Assembly (NCBI GenBank): GCA_036417435.1
Contig: CM070904.1
Span: 64,302,408-64,366,407 of the forward strand
Direction of reading: 5' to 3'
DNA from: Inia geoffrensis
Lineage: Eukaryota; Chordata; Mammalia; Artiodactyla; Iniidae
DNA length: 64,000 nucleotides
Below, one piece after another: positions 10,011 through 20,393 of the stretch. The notes under the pieces were generated by a model. That model saw nothing but the letters and a program-made list of their open reading frames with translations, ran no database searches and was not told where the DNA came from. A program made the translations under genes and the position numbers. Position 1 is the stretch's first letter. Every line of letters starts with the position of its first letter.

Positions 10011-12990
10011 ATTTGCCTCCAGGGGTTGAGATATATTTGTTGAGGGTGGGCTGATTAAGGGACTTCTTGCCCAAGCCCTCCCCTTGCTCTGAGGTGTGGA
10101 AGGGGAGGTGATTTGTCTGACAAAGGAGGTGGATTTGACATGAGAGTCATGAAGAGCCTGGTGAAGTTCTGAAATACTTGCTAAGGGAAAGAGATGAAAA
10201 GTACCTAAAAAATTAGGATCTCATGTATAAGTTTGACTTGTAGCGTAATCATTTGTAAATGAATAAATGATAAAATTCAGTATTTTTCTGTGACTAAAAA
10301 GACTTAACTTGGGCCTGCTTTCTTGTTGGGATATGTTTCAAGTTTAGTAAAATGAGAAAACTTCATGGATTTTTTTGGACCGTGATGGAAACAGTAAATT
10401 AAGTAGACTTAAACAAAAAACTATTTTAAATTGAGAAGAGGAGTGAATGTTATTAGTTAAAATTTATTTGGGGATATGAGCTTAAGGTCAACATTCATAG
10501 TGGCTCAACTGACTCTTTGGTTTTCAGACATGATAAGAACATAGAATGCATTAATTTTCTGTTGGGTTGTATATTGTTAAATCAGGAATTTTTTGTTTAA
10601 TTTAGGTTCCCCCCAATCCCCTTAAAGAAATTTTTAACAAATGAAAATGTGTATGTGTGTCTGTGCGAACCAGACTGGCGATCCTAGATTTCTGCTATAA
10701 AATAGAAGAAATATAAGACTTAAATATACTTGTAAGTAATGTAAAATAAAACTTTAAAATATTTTATTTAAAATAATGAAAACAAAAGCCTCACACTTGA
10801 CAATTAACTTTGAAATTAATAGTGTAAGCAAGGACACATAATTTGGTTATCTTTCACGTTGTGCAAATATTTCATAGAAACAGATATTAGAGCAGAAAAA
10901 AAGGGAACATATCTTCCCATTGCTCTTAGTTCCTTTAGATGTGGCCCCCTTTTAGTTGTTAGTAAAAGCAGAATTTTCTCTTCTACTCAGTATCATTTCC
11001 ACTTTTCAGATTGCAGAGTTTAAACCATCATTGAGAAAATGTTTAATTATATCTTTTATTTGGTATTTATTATGTAGTAATTAATCAACTCAATTGTGCA
11101 GTGTATATTAATTTGATGGACCTATCAGAATAATACTCTCTCCTGTACTTGCTTCATTCCAGGGGACTTAAGACATCTAATTTGTGGCTGGTTCTATATC
11201 TTCGACAGAGATTAAGTTTGTGAAAAATGAGTTCTTCCCAGAGAAAGTTGCTCACTTTTGCTGTGCTGTGTTCCTGACCCAGAAACTAGATATTTGTACT
11301 GAGAATTGATCCACCTTTTTATTCAATACAAGTCTCTAGGTTTCCAGAATTTACTCAGCCAATTGATCACAGTGCCTTTTCATGATGCATATTTTCTATT
11401 GTGTACTTAGCTCCTTTTCTATTACTTAATATTCTCAATTTAATACTTCATTTCTTTTTCATCTAAGTTTCTTATAGCTCCTTCACATTTTTTCCCTTAT
11501 TTTGTCTACATTTCAGGAGAGGCAGTTGAATATACAGAAACCCACATCATCTCAAACAAACAGTAGCCTCTCTCCATTACTTCCACTTAAATTCCAACAC
11601 AAGGGCATGCTTACCCAGGCAGACACACACACACTTACACACTCCTTATTTAGATAAGAAATTAAGCTTTTTGAAAGTTGAGATGTTTCTGCAAAAAAGG
11701 GTGTATCAAAATTTAATTTGCTTTTATTTCCTTATTGAGTTATTTGTTTTAGAGGCTACCGATGGAGCAACAATGATTGAAATAGCCGACGTGTTATTTC
11801 ACACAGGTAATAAAATTACACTTTAAGAAAAAAAAGTTTTCCAAAGATCAGAAATGATACAAAGTAGAAATTGGAGAGTATCGAAGCTACCAAATATAAT
11901 TTGTCTCTCTTTAACTTTTCTGCTTGATTTAACAATCAACTCTTCAAAAATTGACACCAAGAGAAATTTAAAGCATATAATGACAGGAGGTATAATCGAA
12001 ACCAATATAATGGTCGTAAATAATAGGCCTTTGAAATGCTCTGGAAACAATTTTATCTGCATATTTGTACTCTCTCCAATGATTCCCTATATGAGTGACA
12101 GCTGCAGTGCAGGGAAACCATTCATGTTCACATAATAAGAAACAAACTACTGAATTTGCTATGACTTGCACAAGAGATGCCATTTTAATCCTAGTATAAA
12201 GTTGCATAGATTATGTATGATACCTGGGAGGCTACTGTATAGGTTGTCTTCCATTTAAGAAATCAAAGTTTCAAGTCTCCATTTGTATTTCAGTTTGAAA
12301 TGAATACTTCTTTTTAAATCGCCTTTTTTGTCATATGGCTGATACACTACTCCCTTTTTTACTCCCATCCAACTTGATGGACCATGAAAAACAGCTATTT
12401 TGGGAGGAAAATGAAGACTTTTTGTAGACAATAAAGAAACAAAACTAGGTTTCCCCCAGAAAAATTATCTCATTGACATTCATACCAAAATACAGGCTGA
12501 CATTACCTAAGGTATACAATCAGGAACCATTCAGTAATGACTAAGTTCGTTAGTAGAAAATATAAAGATATCAAAAACAGTCATCAACTTAAAGGAACAA
12601 GTGTTCAGTATTACAATAGTTTTTTATAGTAATTTAATTTTGTTCTAAACATGTCACCTGGGAGACTGACAGATTTGTGGTTTTAATAGAGAGTTTTTCC
12701 CAAGTGTGATATTGCTCAGAATAAAATATTCAAAATATTGGGATTGTATTACACTAATATATTTGTCCCAATATTGCCTTAACAGGATACTGTACTGTCA
12801 TTTAGATGTACCTAAGGCAGTAACTGACTATGAGAAATTTTCAGCTGGAGTACATTTGATTTAGTATTAATTCAGTTTACAACATAGGCTTTTGGGACTG
12901 TGTTTTATATTTTACATATATTTTGCTATCTGATTTACACATAATATAACAATTTCTTTATGCAAATACTACAGTTTTGTGATAAGGCTT
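10011..12990. other. Intronic sequence, no element recognised
   Basis: AT-rich unique-looking sequence. There is a perfect 10-bp inverted repeat (aatattggga / tcccaatatt) at 12734-12743 and 12766-12775, and a short CA run near 11622. No ORF or family was recognised. Confidence 0.4.
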
Positions 12991-13727
12991 CCAGCTTCCC
13001 ACAGACAATGACAGTAACTTAAATTTTCATTTGCTCATAGATGCTCCTAAAAACCACAGAGATCAATAAGGGAGGCAAATAAAAATACCCATAAACTATG
13101 CCTAAAGAGTAATTAGAGAAAGAGACATTACAAACTTTAATTTACATGTAGTCAGGGAAATAAATGCCGAAGACCAGCAGAATTGGCTAAGAAGAGTACA
13201 CGGCAATAGTCAGGCAGAAGCTAAGTGGAAAACGTGGTGGGGCGGGAGTTCAGAAGTCTCCTTAGAGTAATGGAACACATATCAAATAGGGTTTACCCTT
13301 GGGAGAAGAGGTTTAACACAGTGAGAAATACTGAGAGAAGTTCTGTGACCTTAATGGACAAAGCATTGGTTACTAGAGAGACAACAGAAAGTGGCTAGAA
13401 AAGTGCACAAGACTCCAGATACCAGCCTTGGAAAAGCACTACACCTTGGAGAGGCGGAGGGATATTCAAAGGTGGAATTGTCCCTTGGAGGCTGGGAAAT
13501 AAGGAAGCAGATAAACATAAGGTCCCCTGATTAATATAAGAGGGGACAGAATATTCAGAAGACAAAAACAAGCAAACAACAAAAACAGGCAGTGCCATAT
13601 ATTTTAAAGAACAAGTGACCCCCCTCCCCACAAACCCTCCAAATTTACAAACTCCTTGCTATATATGAATGAGACTTGGAACTGAAAAATTTTTAAAGGC
13701 ATGCAAACAAGACCTATTCCCTTTGCA

Positions 13728-13737
13728 CCCCCCCCCC
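13728..13737. repeat. C10 homopolymer
   Basis: Ten consecutive C inside the L1-like region. Confidence 0.9.
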
Positions 13738-14227
13738 TCAGATTTCTTGCTAGTGATGGCCCAGGAAAGTCCTTCATGAATAGCTATAAACAAGAATACT
13801 CTAATATTCATACAAAACTATCATAAGAGAAAAACAGGAAATGGGAATAAAAACATACTTTGCAGAGGAAAGTGTGCTAAATATCTGGTTATGAAACAGA
13901 ATAGATATATAACATCCCAAAATAAATTAAAAAAATTTAAACCAGTAATTAGAGATATGAAATAAGATTATAAATCAGGAACTCAGAAACATAGTATAAA
14001 AACTGGACAAAGAAGAAGAAAATGCAAAGCAAGAACTGAAAGAATACAGGTACTAAATTCAGGAAAGAAAAAGACAAAATCATCTAAAAAACTAAGGCAC
14101 ATTACAAGCAAACCACAAGAACAGAGGCTAGAAATGAGAGAAGCTAAGAAAATAAAATAGAATAAAGAGAGAAAAAAGGACCAGAGGAAAGTGATGGATA
14201 TGAAAGACAGGCAAAGAAGGTGCAACA

Positions 14228-14441
14228 GGGCTTCCCTGGTGGCGTAGTGGTTGAGAGTCCGCCTGCCAATGCAGGGGACACGGGTTCGTGCCCTGGTCCA
14301 GGAAGATCCCACATGCCGCGGAGTGGCTGGGCCTGTGAGCCAGGGCCGCTGAGCCTGCGCATCCAGAGCCTGTGCTCCGCAACGGGAGAGGCCACAACAG
14401 TGAAAGGTCTGCGTACCGCAAAAAAAAAAAAAAAAAAAAAA
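14228..14441 (+). mobile_element. CHR-type tRNA-Glu SINE, full length, sense
   Basis: Starts 'gggcttccctggtggcgtag', carries the A-box/B-box tRNA head and ends with a poly-A of about 24 residues. A perfect 15-bp target-site duplication (aaagaaggtgcaaca) is at 14213-14227 and 14442-14456, inside the older LINE. Confidence 0.95.
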
Positions 14442-14693
14442 AAAGAAGGTGCAACATCCATATTATTTGAGTTCCTGAGGAAGACAAATAAACCAAAAGA
14501 AATAAAATAAATATTAAAAATTATAATTCAATAAAATTTCCTGAACTATAACATGAATTGAATGTACATACTGAAATGGCCCACCATGTATCCAGGAAAA
14601 TTGACTTAGAACGTCAAATCCAGACATACGCAAGCAATAGTTTTGGACTTTAAAAGTCTGTCTTGGTTTGAAATAGGAGTGTTAAAATCTACC

Positions 14694-14900
14694 TTTTTTT
14701 TTTTTTTTGCGGTATGCAGGCCTCTCACTGTTGTGGCCTCTCCTGTTGCGGAGCACAGGCTCCGGACGCGCAGGCTCAGCGGCCATGGCTCAGGGGCCCA
14801 GCCGCTCCGCGACATGTGGGATCTTCCCAGACTGGGGTACGAACCCGTGTCCCCTGCATCGGCAGGCAGACTCTCAACCACTGCGCCACCAGGGAAGCCC
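14694..14900 (-). mobile_element. CHR-type tRNA-Glu SINE, full length, antisense
   Basis: Poly-T, then the standard body, ending 'ccaccagggaagccc'. The target-site duplication aaaatctacc is at 14684-14693 and 14901-14910. It splits the ORF1 remnant of the LINE 240 bp from an oppositely oriented copy. Confidence 0.95.
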
Positions 14901-17326
14901 AAAATCTACCATTATTAATTTATTTCTGAAATTTTCTGGGACTTGGAAAATTAACAAAATCCCTTACAAAGGGCAGACAAGTGGATTGGCATCAGACTCC
15001 TCATTAGCAGCATTTGATGCAAGAAGAGTGGAACACTATCTACCAGGTTCACAGGGCAAAAAGTGTGGGCCAAATATCTTATATTTACCCAAGCTGTCCT
15101 CCAAGTGTGAAGGCTATAGAAAAATAGTGTTGATTTACTCATGAACATTTACTGAAGAGGTGAACTTTATCCAAGAAATTATGTTTGCGGAAACTTTGAC
15201 AAAAAGACAAGTAGTGAGCATTGAATACATTTCACTAGAAGTTTAAGGCCAAAACAAAAGTGAGAAGTATGTAAATGACATCCTCTGAGAAGCTAGAAGT
15301 ATCACAACCAAACAAAATGGAAGGAGAAGGAAATATAAAGTAAGCTCATTGAGTGCCTTGTTGGTAAAAACTAGGAGTGAAATGATATAATTTAAACTGA
15401 CAAACTGAACGGTAGAAGACTAAGCATACTTAGGAGTGCAAAGATACTGATACTAGTTGAGCTGGGTAATCTGAATAGTCCAGTCTCTGGAGAAAATAAT
15501 TGTTAAAAAGCTACTCCACAAATAAGTACCAGGTTTAGATGATTTTACAGGGGAATTGTACTTAACTTTTAAAGTCCAGATCATCCCCAAACTATTTAAA
15601 TGGTTATGTAGAGTAGAAAATAGAGAAGAAACTCCAAATTATTTTCCTAAGTAATTATAACATTGATAATAATACCTAACGAAATTGCATATACATATTC
15701 AAAAATTGGAGAGCAATTTCCCTGATGAGGATCGATGCAAAATCCTAAATTAATTTTAAATGAAAAGAATTCAGTATTACAAGATGAAATACATCATGTC
15801 CAAATGTGGTTCCTTTCAGGGATGTAAGAATAGTTCCATGTTAGTAACTCTATTAACAAAATTTACCATAAAAATAAGGAAACAGATTAGCACACTCATT
15901 TCCACAGATGATGAAAAGGCAATTTACAAATTTCAACACCCATTCTTAATAAATACAAGTCAATGGAAACTTCTATAAAACACATTCCACTCAACCACAT
16001 GCCATCATTTGAATTAATGGGAATCACTGGTGGCGTTCACACAAAATTCAGGAACAATTGATGTTCACTATCAGTTTCTTTTTAATGATATGTTGGAGGT
16101 AATAGCCAGCACAGTTAGACAAGAGAAAACTATTAGGTGTATAAGAATTGGAAAGGAAAATGTAAAGTAATCTTTATTTGATATTATAGAACATTTGAAA
16201 ACCTCAGAACAATGTATAAGCCACTGCAAACTAAGAAAACTCACTAAGATAGACCATAAAATTAACATACTCAGAAAAAATCAGTAGCCTTAAAAATTAT
16301 TAGAAGATAATAATTAAAGAGAAGATCCTATCTATAATAGCAGCAACAACAAAACATGTTAAATGTCAAGTAGCAAAGTAAACAATAAGGAAAAATTTTA
16401 AACACCCTTGAAAGACACAAAAATTAGATTTAAAAATGAAAATACATATACATATTCCTATATAGAATGACTCAACATCATAAAAACGTTACTTTTCCTC
16501 CAATTAATTTATAAAATTAATCTGAATCCAATAAAAATACCATAGGGATTTTTTTTTTTATCCAGACAAGTTGTTTCTAATGTTCATGTGGAATATGCAA
16601 CAAGAAATAACCTTAAACCCTGAAAATTAATATTAAAGGGAGTATGTCATATAAGAGGCTAACCGTATATTTAAAACAGTGTGATTCTCAATGACACAGA
16701 TCAAGAGAACAGAATAGAAAGACTAGAATACACTCATGCATGTAAGAAAGTTTAGTATGTGATAAAAATGATATCTCAAATTACTGGTGAAAGACAGACT
16801 TTCTAATAAATGATGTTAGAACAACTGGAAAACCATTGATAAAATGACAAATTAAATTTATAACCTGCACTATAAACCAAGCTAAACTTAAAATGGATTA
16901 GAGATCCTAAAACATGTCTAGAAAAAAATATGAATTTATTTACAACCTTGGAATGGAGAAAGCTTTTCTAATTATGACTCAAAAATTCAGAATCAACAAA
17001 AGAAAAGGTTGATAAATTTAGCCACATTACAAAAAAAATAAAGGCTTCGTGTGACAAAAATCAGGAAAAAGATAAAAGATAATTTGCTGGGGAAGCGATT
17101 TGCCACTTATTCCACAATTTAAAAGAAAAAGACAAAAAAGTTGAAAATGTATACAAGTAATGGACAATTGACAGAAAAAGAAATGTCCATAGTGCTTAAG
17201 TATGTGAACCTCACTCATAATAAGAGAAATGTAAACTAAACTAATTGAGGTATTGCTTCTCACTTATCATGACCAAAATCGAGAAGACTGACTCACTCTG
17301 TTAGCAAGGCTTTGGAGGAAAGATAT

Positions 17327-17412
17327 AATACATTGTATTATATACGTTATATATACAATATTATATACAATGTATACACAATACATTGTATTGTATTATA
17401 TAATACATTGGT
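17327..17412. repeat. AT-rich TATA/TACA tandem-like repeat
   Basis: Imperfect iterations of 'atacattgtattatata' and 'tatacaatgta' words within the LINE remnant. Strongly self-complementary. Confidence 0.75.
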
Positions 17413-17850
17413 ATTAGTGTAAAATGGTTCAAACATAAAGAGAGGAGCTTGGCAGTATCTAAAAAGATTACATATTCATTTACCCTTTGACCCAGGAATA
17501 CCACTTATAGAACCTTACTCTGAAGATAATTTTGTCGAAGAATGTACATATACACATGAAAATACATATGCACAATTCATTCTGCCATTATTACAATAGC
17601 CAAAATTTGGAAATAACCTAAATGTCCATCAGTAGGGGACTGGCTAAATAAGTTTGGTATAACCAAGTCAAATGGCTTTGAAAGCAGCGGATCACTTCTG
17701 TTAGGCACTGATGGGTAATGTCGGCTATGGCTTTTTTATATACAAAATTATTTTACTTAAAATGCAAACATATTTTGAGAACTGAATAAAAATGAAGCAT
17801 GTATTAAAATTACTACAGTAGCAGGGTATCAAGAGTATTACGTTGCCTTT

Positions 17851-17857
17851 TACTTAC
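17851..17857 (-). promoter_or_regulatory. KCNH7: KCNH7 exon 3 splice donor (GTAAGTA)
   Basis: The minus strand reads AAACC then GTAAGTA, a near-perfect U1 match. The exon ends one base into an Arg codon (VN-R in the family), giving a phase-1 donor as in other ERG genes. Confidence 0.9.
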
Positions 17858-18013
17858 GGTTTACAGTTTTGACTGGTAATATTGTATTTAGCCTCTCTGG
17901 GGAAGCAGAATTTTCTTCATCTGTCACGTATTCAAAATTAATGATGAACATCATAGCCACGCCCTCTTGGTTTTTCACTGGAATGATGTGAGTGTTACAA
18001 ATGAAAGTAGAAC
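17858..18013 (-). CDS. KCNH7: KCNH7 (Kv11.3/ERG3) internal coding exon, C-terminal part of PAS domain
   Basis: The reverse complement gives a 156-nt exon flanked by a consensus acceptor and donor. It reads as 51 full codons with a split codon at each end (last two bases of a Gly codon in, first base of the next codon out). Recognisable segments are [18 protein letters not shown], then [17 protein letters not shown] and [16 protein letters not shown]. This is the last beta-strand portion of the N-terminal PAS (eag) domain of ERG channels, which docks on the cytoplasmic cyclic-nucleotide-binding homology domain and slows channel closing. The recalled KCNH2 exon 3 starts at the same codon phase (Gly103), so this should be coding exon 3, about residues 103-154. 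KCNH2 has a clearly different sequence here (CLVDVVPVKNEDGAV), and the [16 protein letters not shown] wording fits KCNH7. KCNH7 is a plasma-membrane voltage-gated K+ channel subunit expressed mainly in the nervous system. No stop or frameshift is seen. No other KCNH7 exon was found in the window. Confidence 0.93.
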
Positions 18014-18040
18014 CTAAGGAGATTAAAAAAAAATGAGTGT
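18014..18040 (-). promoter_or_regulatory. KCNH7: KCNH7 exon 3 splice acceptor with polypyrimidine tract
   Basis: On the minus strand, a run of nine T, then AATCTCCTT and AG, ends immediately before the exon. A CACTCAT sequence just upstream, near 18034, is a plausible branch point (inferred). The site looks intact and of ordinary strength. Confidence 0.88.
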
Positions 18041-18898
18041 ACGGTCAAAAATATGCCTTCATTTTGGAGTGTCGGTAATATTAAAATTCTAACAAAGCCC
18101 TCAATGACCGCTGAAATTCAATTAAAATTTGATTTTTTTATTTCATATTTTATTTCACATATATTTACGTAAAAATGCACAAATTTCCCAGAAAGATTTT
18201 ACAGGCAAATTCAAGTACTACATTATGGAAAAATGGAATCAAATCTTATTTGTTTTTATACTCACCACTTTAATAATAATAAAAAAGACATATTCTTTAA
18301 CTTTCTAGAAATAACTGTCAGCCTTTTCTTATATATTTTAATTCTGAATCTATATAAAATATAGCTCTATAAATAATTAAGATAACTCATTTTTTCTCAT
18401 CCTGAAATAATCTCAAATTATTTCCTTTTTCTTCTTTAATTTCTTAGACATCAAATAAAAAATTACTAACTCTGTCTTAAACATGTCCTAATAATTCTTT
18501 CCTTTTCTGTGTAAAATTCACAATGTCCAAATCACAATGATTTTGTTTGGTTTGTATTCTGTTAGAAAATAAGAACAAAACTTTTGTCTATATTATTGTG
18601 TTAATTTGATCTTTTTAACCGGGAAGGTGATATTCTTTTAAAAGCACAATTATAGGGCTAATAAGATACATTTTATTAGAATCTCTTAGAAATGAAATGA
18701 ACAAAGGGGTGACTCAGTTTACAACTAACCACTGCCATCCATCCTTGAACAGAAAACCCAAGATAACAGATTTAGAGAAGACAGTCAAGACGCTGACTTC
18801 TTTCAAATCAGCTGACTTCTGACTGACTTCTTGGGTCTGACTTCTAAAGCTGAGTATTCCCTCAGAGCAGTTTCCTCACACATTGACCCTCTGAATGA
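18014..18898. other. Exon-proximal intron 2, no element recognised
   Basis: AT-rich sequence without a recognisable repeat. Four spaced copies of 'tgacttct' occur at 18794-18845, a short local repeat. No regulatory motif is called. Confidence 0.4.
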
Positions 18899-18938
18899 CT
18901 AAAAAGTCATTACTGTCTGTTCCTAAATATTTTTCTTT
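18899..18938 (+). repeat. 40-bp direct repeat, copy 1
   Basis: The sequence ctaaaaagtcattactgt...cctaaatatttttctt recurs at 21154-21193 with one internal mismatch. The flanks are not similar. Confidence 0.8.
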
Positions 18939-19522
18939 AGTTGTGGTGATGGAAATCTCACAGGTTAGGGATTTATTTGGGTTCAAAAAATATTGTATTT
19001 TTTAAAATGCAAAAACTTCAGGAAGAGTTCAATCATTTAGGCAATAGAGAGTATTTTGATTGCTTTCTCTCTCTCTCTTTTTTTTTTTTCCTAAACAATT
19101 AGCTGGGACCCTTTTGCATCTTGAGGAGAAGGATGGTTCAGTGTAGAGGCAGGATCAGGGTGGGAGCAAGATCTGTCTGGCGTGAAACTCCGAAGGGAGA
19201 TGTGCAAAAGTGAGAGTGTCACTGGCAAAGCCCATTGGGTCCCCAGGAAAAATAAGATGGAATCTAGGTGATTAGATAAGGTCTAACCTCTTCTTTTGTG
19301 CTTAGTCTAGCTTCACTTGCTCATAGGGAGCCTCGGGCAGCGGCCTTGCACCCAGCACTTTAGACCAGAGTTCCTAGAGCAAAATGGCTGCGCCCGACAC
19401 CCCAACTCAGTGGGCCGCGTGCAGAGTCGCTGCGCCCTTGGCACTGCAATCTGGAGCCTAGAGGAGCCTTAGCCCCACCCCACTCACCAGAACCCCACTC
19501 CCCTTCCCCACTGTCCGAGCCC

Positions 19523-19529
19523 TATAAAG
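19523..19529 (+). promoter_or_regulatory. TATA box of the probable LTR
   Basis: 'tataaag' just before a GC-box, about 30 bp upstream of the expected LTR start site near 19553. Transcription would run away from the KCNH7 exon and antisense to the gene. Confidence 0.5.
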
Positions 19530-19635
19530 CGGCCCCGCCCACAGCCTTTGGGGGCAGAGTGGGCGGGCGTGGGTGGAGGGAGAGCGTGGACTATAGAGCA
19601 GGAGCTCACACCTCCTCTCCATGCTTTGATCAAAG

Positions 19636-19641
19636 AATAAA
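19636..19641 (+). terminator. Polyadenylation signal AATAAA of the probable LTR
   Basis: The hexamer is followed by a T-rich stretch (ctttcctttgcttct), the usual arrangement at the R/U5 boundary of an LTR. Confidence 0.5.
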
Positions 19642-20313
19642 CTTTCCTTTGCTTCTGAACCGCACTCAGTCTTCTTCTATTGGCTCGAATGACATTGGGC
19701 AGGAGGTCCTCGTTGAGGACCAACTCAGGAGGGTCGGTAATAAGGGGACCTCAAGAGGCTGGAGACAGGGGCACTGAGAGCTCCAACATCTACTGTGGAT
19801 GCTCGTATTCCGAAATGGTGTTCCATGTAAGCGCTCACTATTAAAAACAAAGTAGGAGGGAACTCCTTTCTTCTCATCCCTGTGAATTGGCTCCTGCTGC
19901 CAGAGCTGAGAACAAAGGCTACTGTTAATATTGCTATAGATTGAGACATCACAGGTCGAAGGGCTTTTGAGGTGGCCCTGGAGATCTAATTATTATTTAT
20001 GAAATTGTTTCTATGGGCTAATGTGTTCCAATTTCCAAGGAACTGATTTACAAATACACTTTTAGAACATATACTCTGTAAGCTGGGGATGCCTATGTGC
20101 TAGTTTTGATTCAGATTTTCAAATGTGGATAAGCCTCCCCAGTTTGAAATGTAGACGACCTTATTCATAATTCACTTCATTTTTTCTATACATAGGGCCA
20201 TAGTTTTGCAGCTGTTGGAAAGTACGTTTTAAGAATGATGTGCTGCACCTTCACAGTCTTCAGCTACATCTTCAATTCATTTACTAAAATAGTTAGTTAG
20301 AGCAGTTGTCATA

Positions 20314-20327
20314 GTTTCCATGGTAAC
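20314..20327. promoter_or_regulatory. Candidate RFX X-box palindrome (GTTTCCATGGTAAC)
   Basis: A 14-bp palindromic X-box with both RFX half-sites, in sequence with no recognised repeat, 2.3 kb upstream of the exon in the gene's direction. Function is inferred. Confidence 0.5.
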
Positions 20328-20383
20328 AAACAGGATGACTTTAGTAAACAGAAAATAAGCAATTTAGGGCTGTTCCATTAGCA

Positions 20384-20393
20384 CTAAAAATAG
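20384..20393. promoter_or_regulatory. Candidate MEF2 site (CTAAAAATAG)
   Basis: Exact match to the MEF2 consensus YTAWWWWTAR, 57 bp from the RFX palindrome. Both factor families act in neurons, in line with the host gene, but binding is not shown by sequence alone. Confidence 0.45.

Larger units (their letters stand above)
12991..17700 (+). mobile_element. Old L1M/HAL1-like LINE, fragmented
   Basis: ORF1-like wording appears at 14461-14640 ('cctgaactataacatgaattg', 'ccaccatgtatccaggaaaa') and resumes after a SINE at 14911. The ORF1 end resembles 'attagcagcatttgatgcaag' and 'aagctgtcctccaagtgtgaa' at 15004-15115. ORF2-like phrases follow: 'atctataatagcagcaacaac' near 16330, 'cagatcaagagaacagaatag' near 16698, and 'aatgtccatcagtaggggactgg' near 17620. 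All frames are broken by stops and indels, so it is long dead. The 5' limit (12991-13900) is uncertain. Two CHR SINEs are inserted in it. Confidence 0.7.
1..17857 (-). other. KCNH7: KCNH7 intron downstream of exon 3 (partial)
   Basis: Everything below the donor is intron in the gene's direction. No sequence resembling the next ERG exon (a roughly 400-nt exon beginning with the K-F-F-G-F type segment) was found, so the intron is more than 17.8 kb. It is filled with an L1M-like LINE, a LINE-2 body, seven CHR SINEs and unassigned AT-rich sequence. Confidence 0.85.
19110..19694 (+). mobile_element. Probable solo LTR of an endogenous retrovirus
   Basis: A GC-rich block in an AT-rich intron with the parts of an LTR in order: GC-boxes (gccccgccc, gggcgggcg), TATA box 'tataaag' at 19523-19529, and polyadenylation signal 'aataaa' at 19636-19641. 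A U5-like stretch ends 'gaca' at 19694. TATA to AATAAA is 113 bp, consistent with a short R region. No internal viral gene or second LTR follows. The 5' end and target duplication were not found, so the boundary and class (probably ERV1-like) are inferred. Confidence 0.6.

Noticed and set aside
14950..17660. A functional L1 reverse transcriptase
   Set aside because: L1-like wording is clear, but stops and indels break every frame and two SINEs interrupt it; no intact ORF remains.
17858..18013. KCNH2 or KCNH6 as the identity of the exon
   Set aside because: KCNH2 differs through the CLVDVVPVKNEDG segment as recalled, and the linker after the PAS core is unlike it; [16 protein letters not shown] fits KCNH7 best. 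KCNH6 was not compared residue by residue.
19110..19694. A CpG-island promoter of a host gene
   Set aside because: TATA to AATAAA in 113 bp with a U5-like end is LTR architecture, and no host first exon follows.
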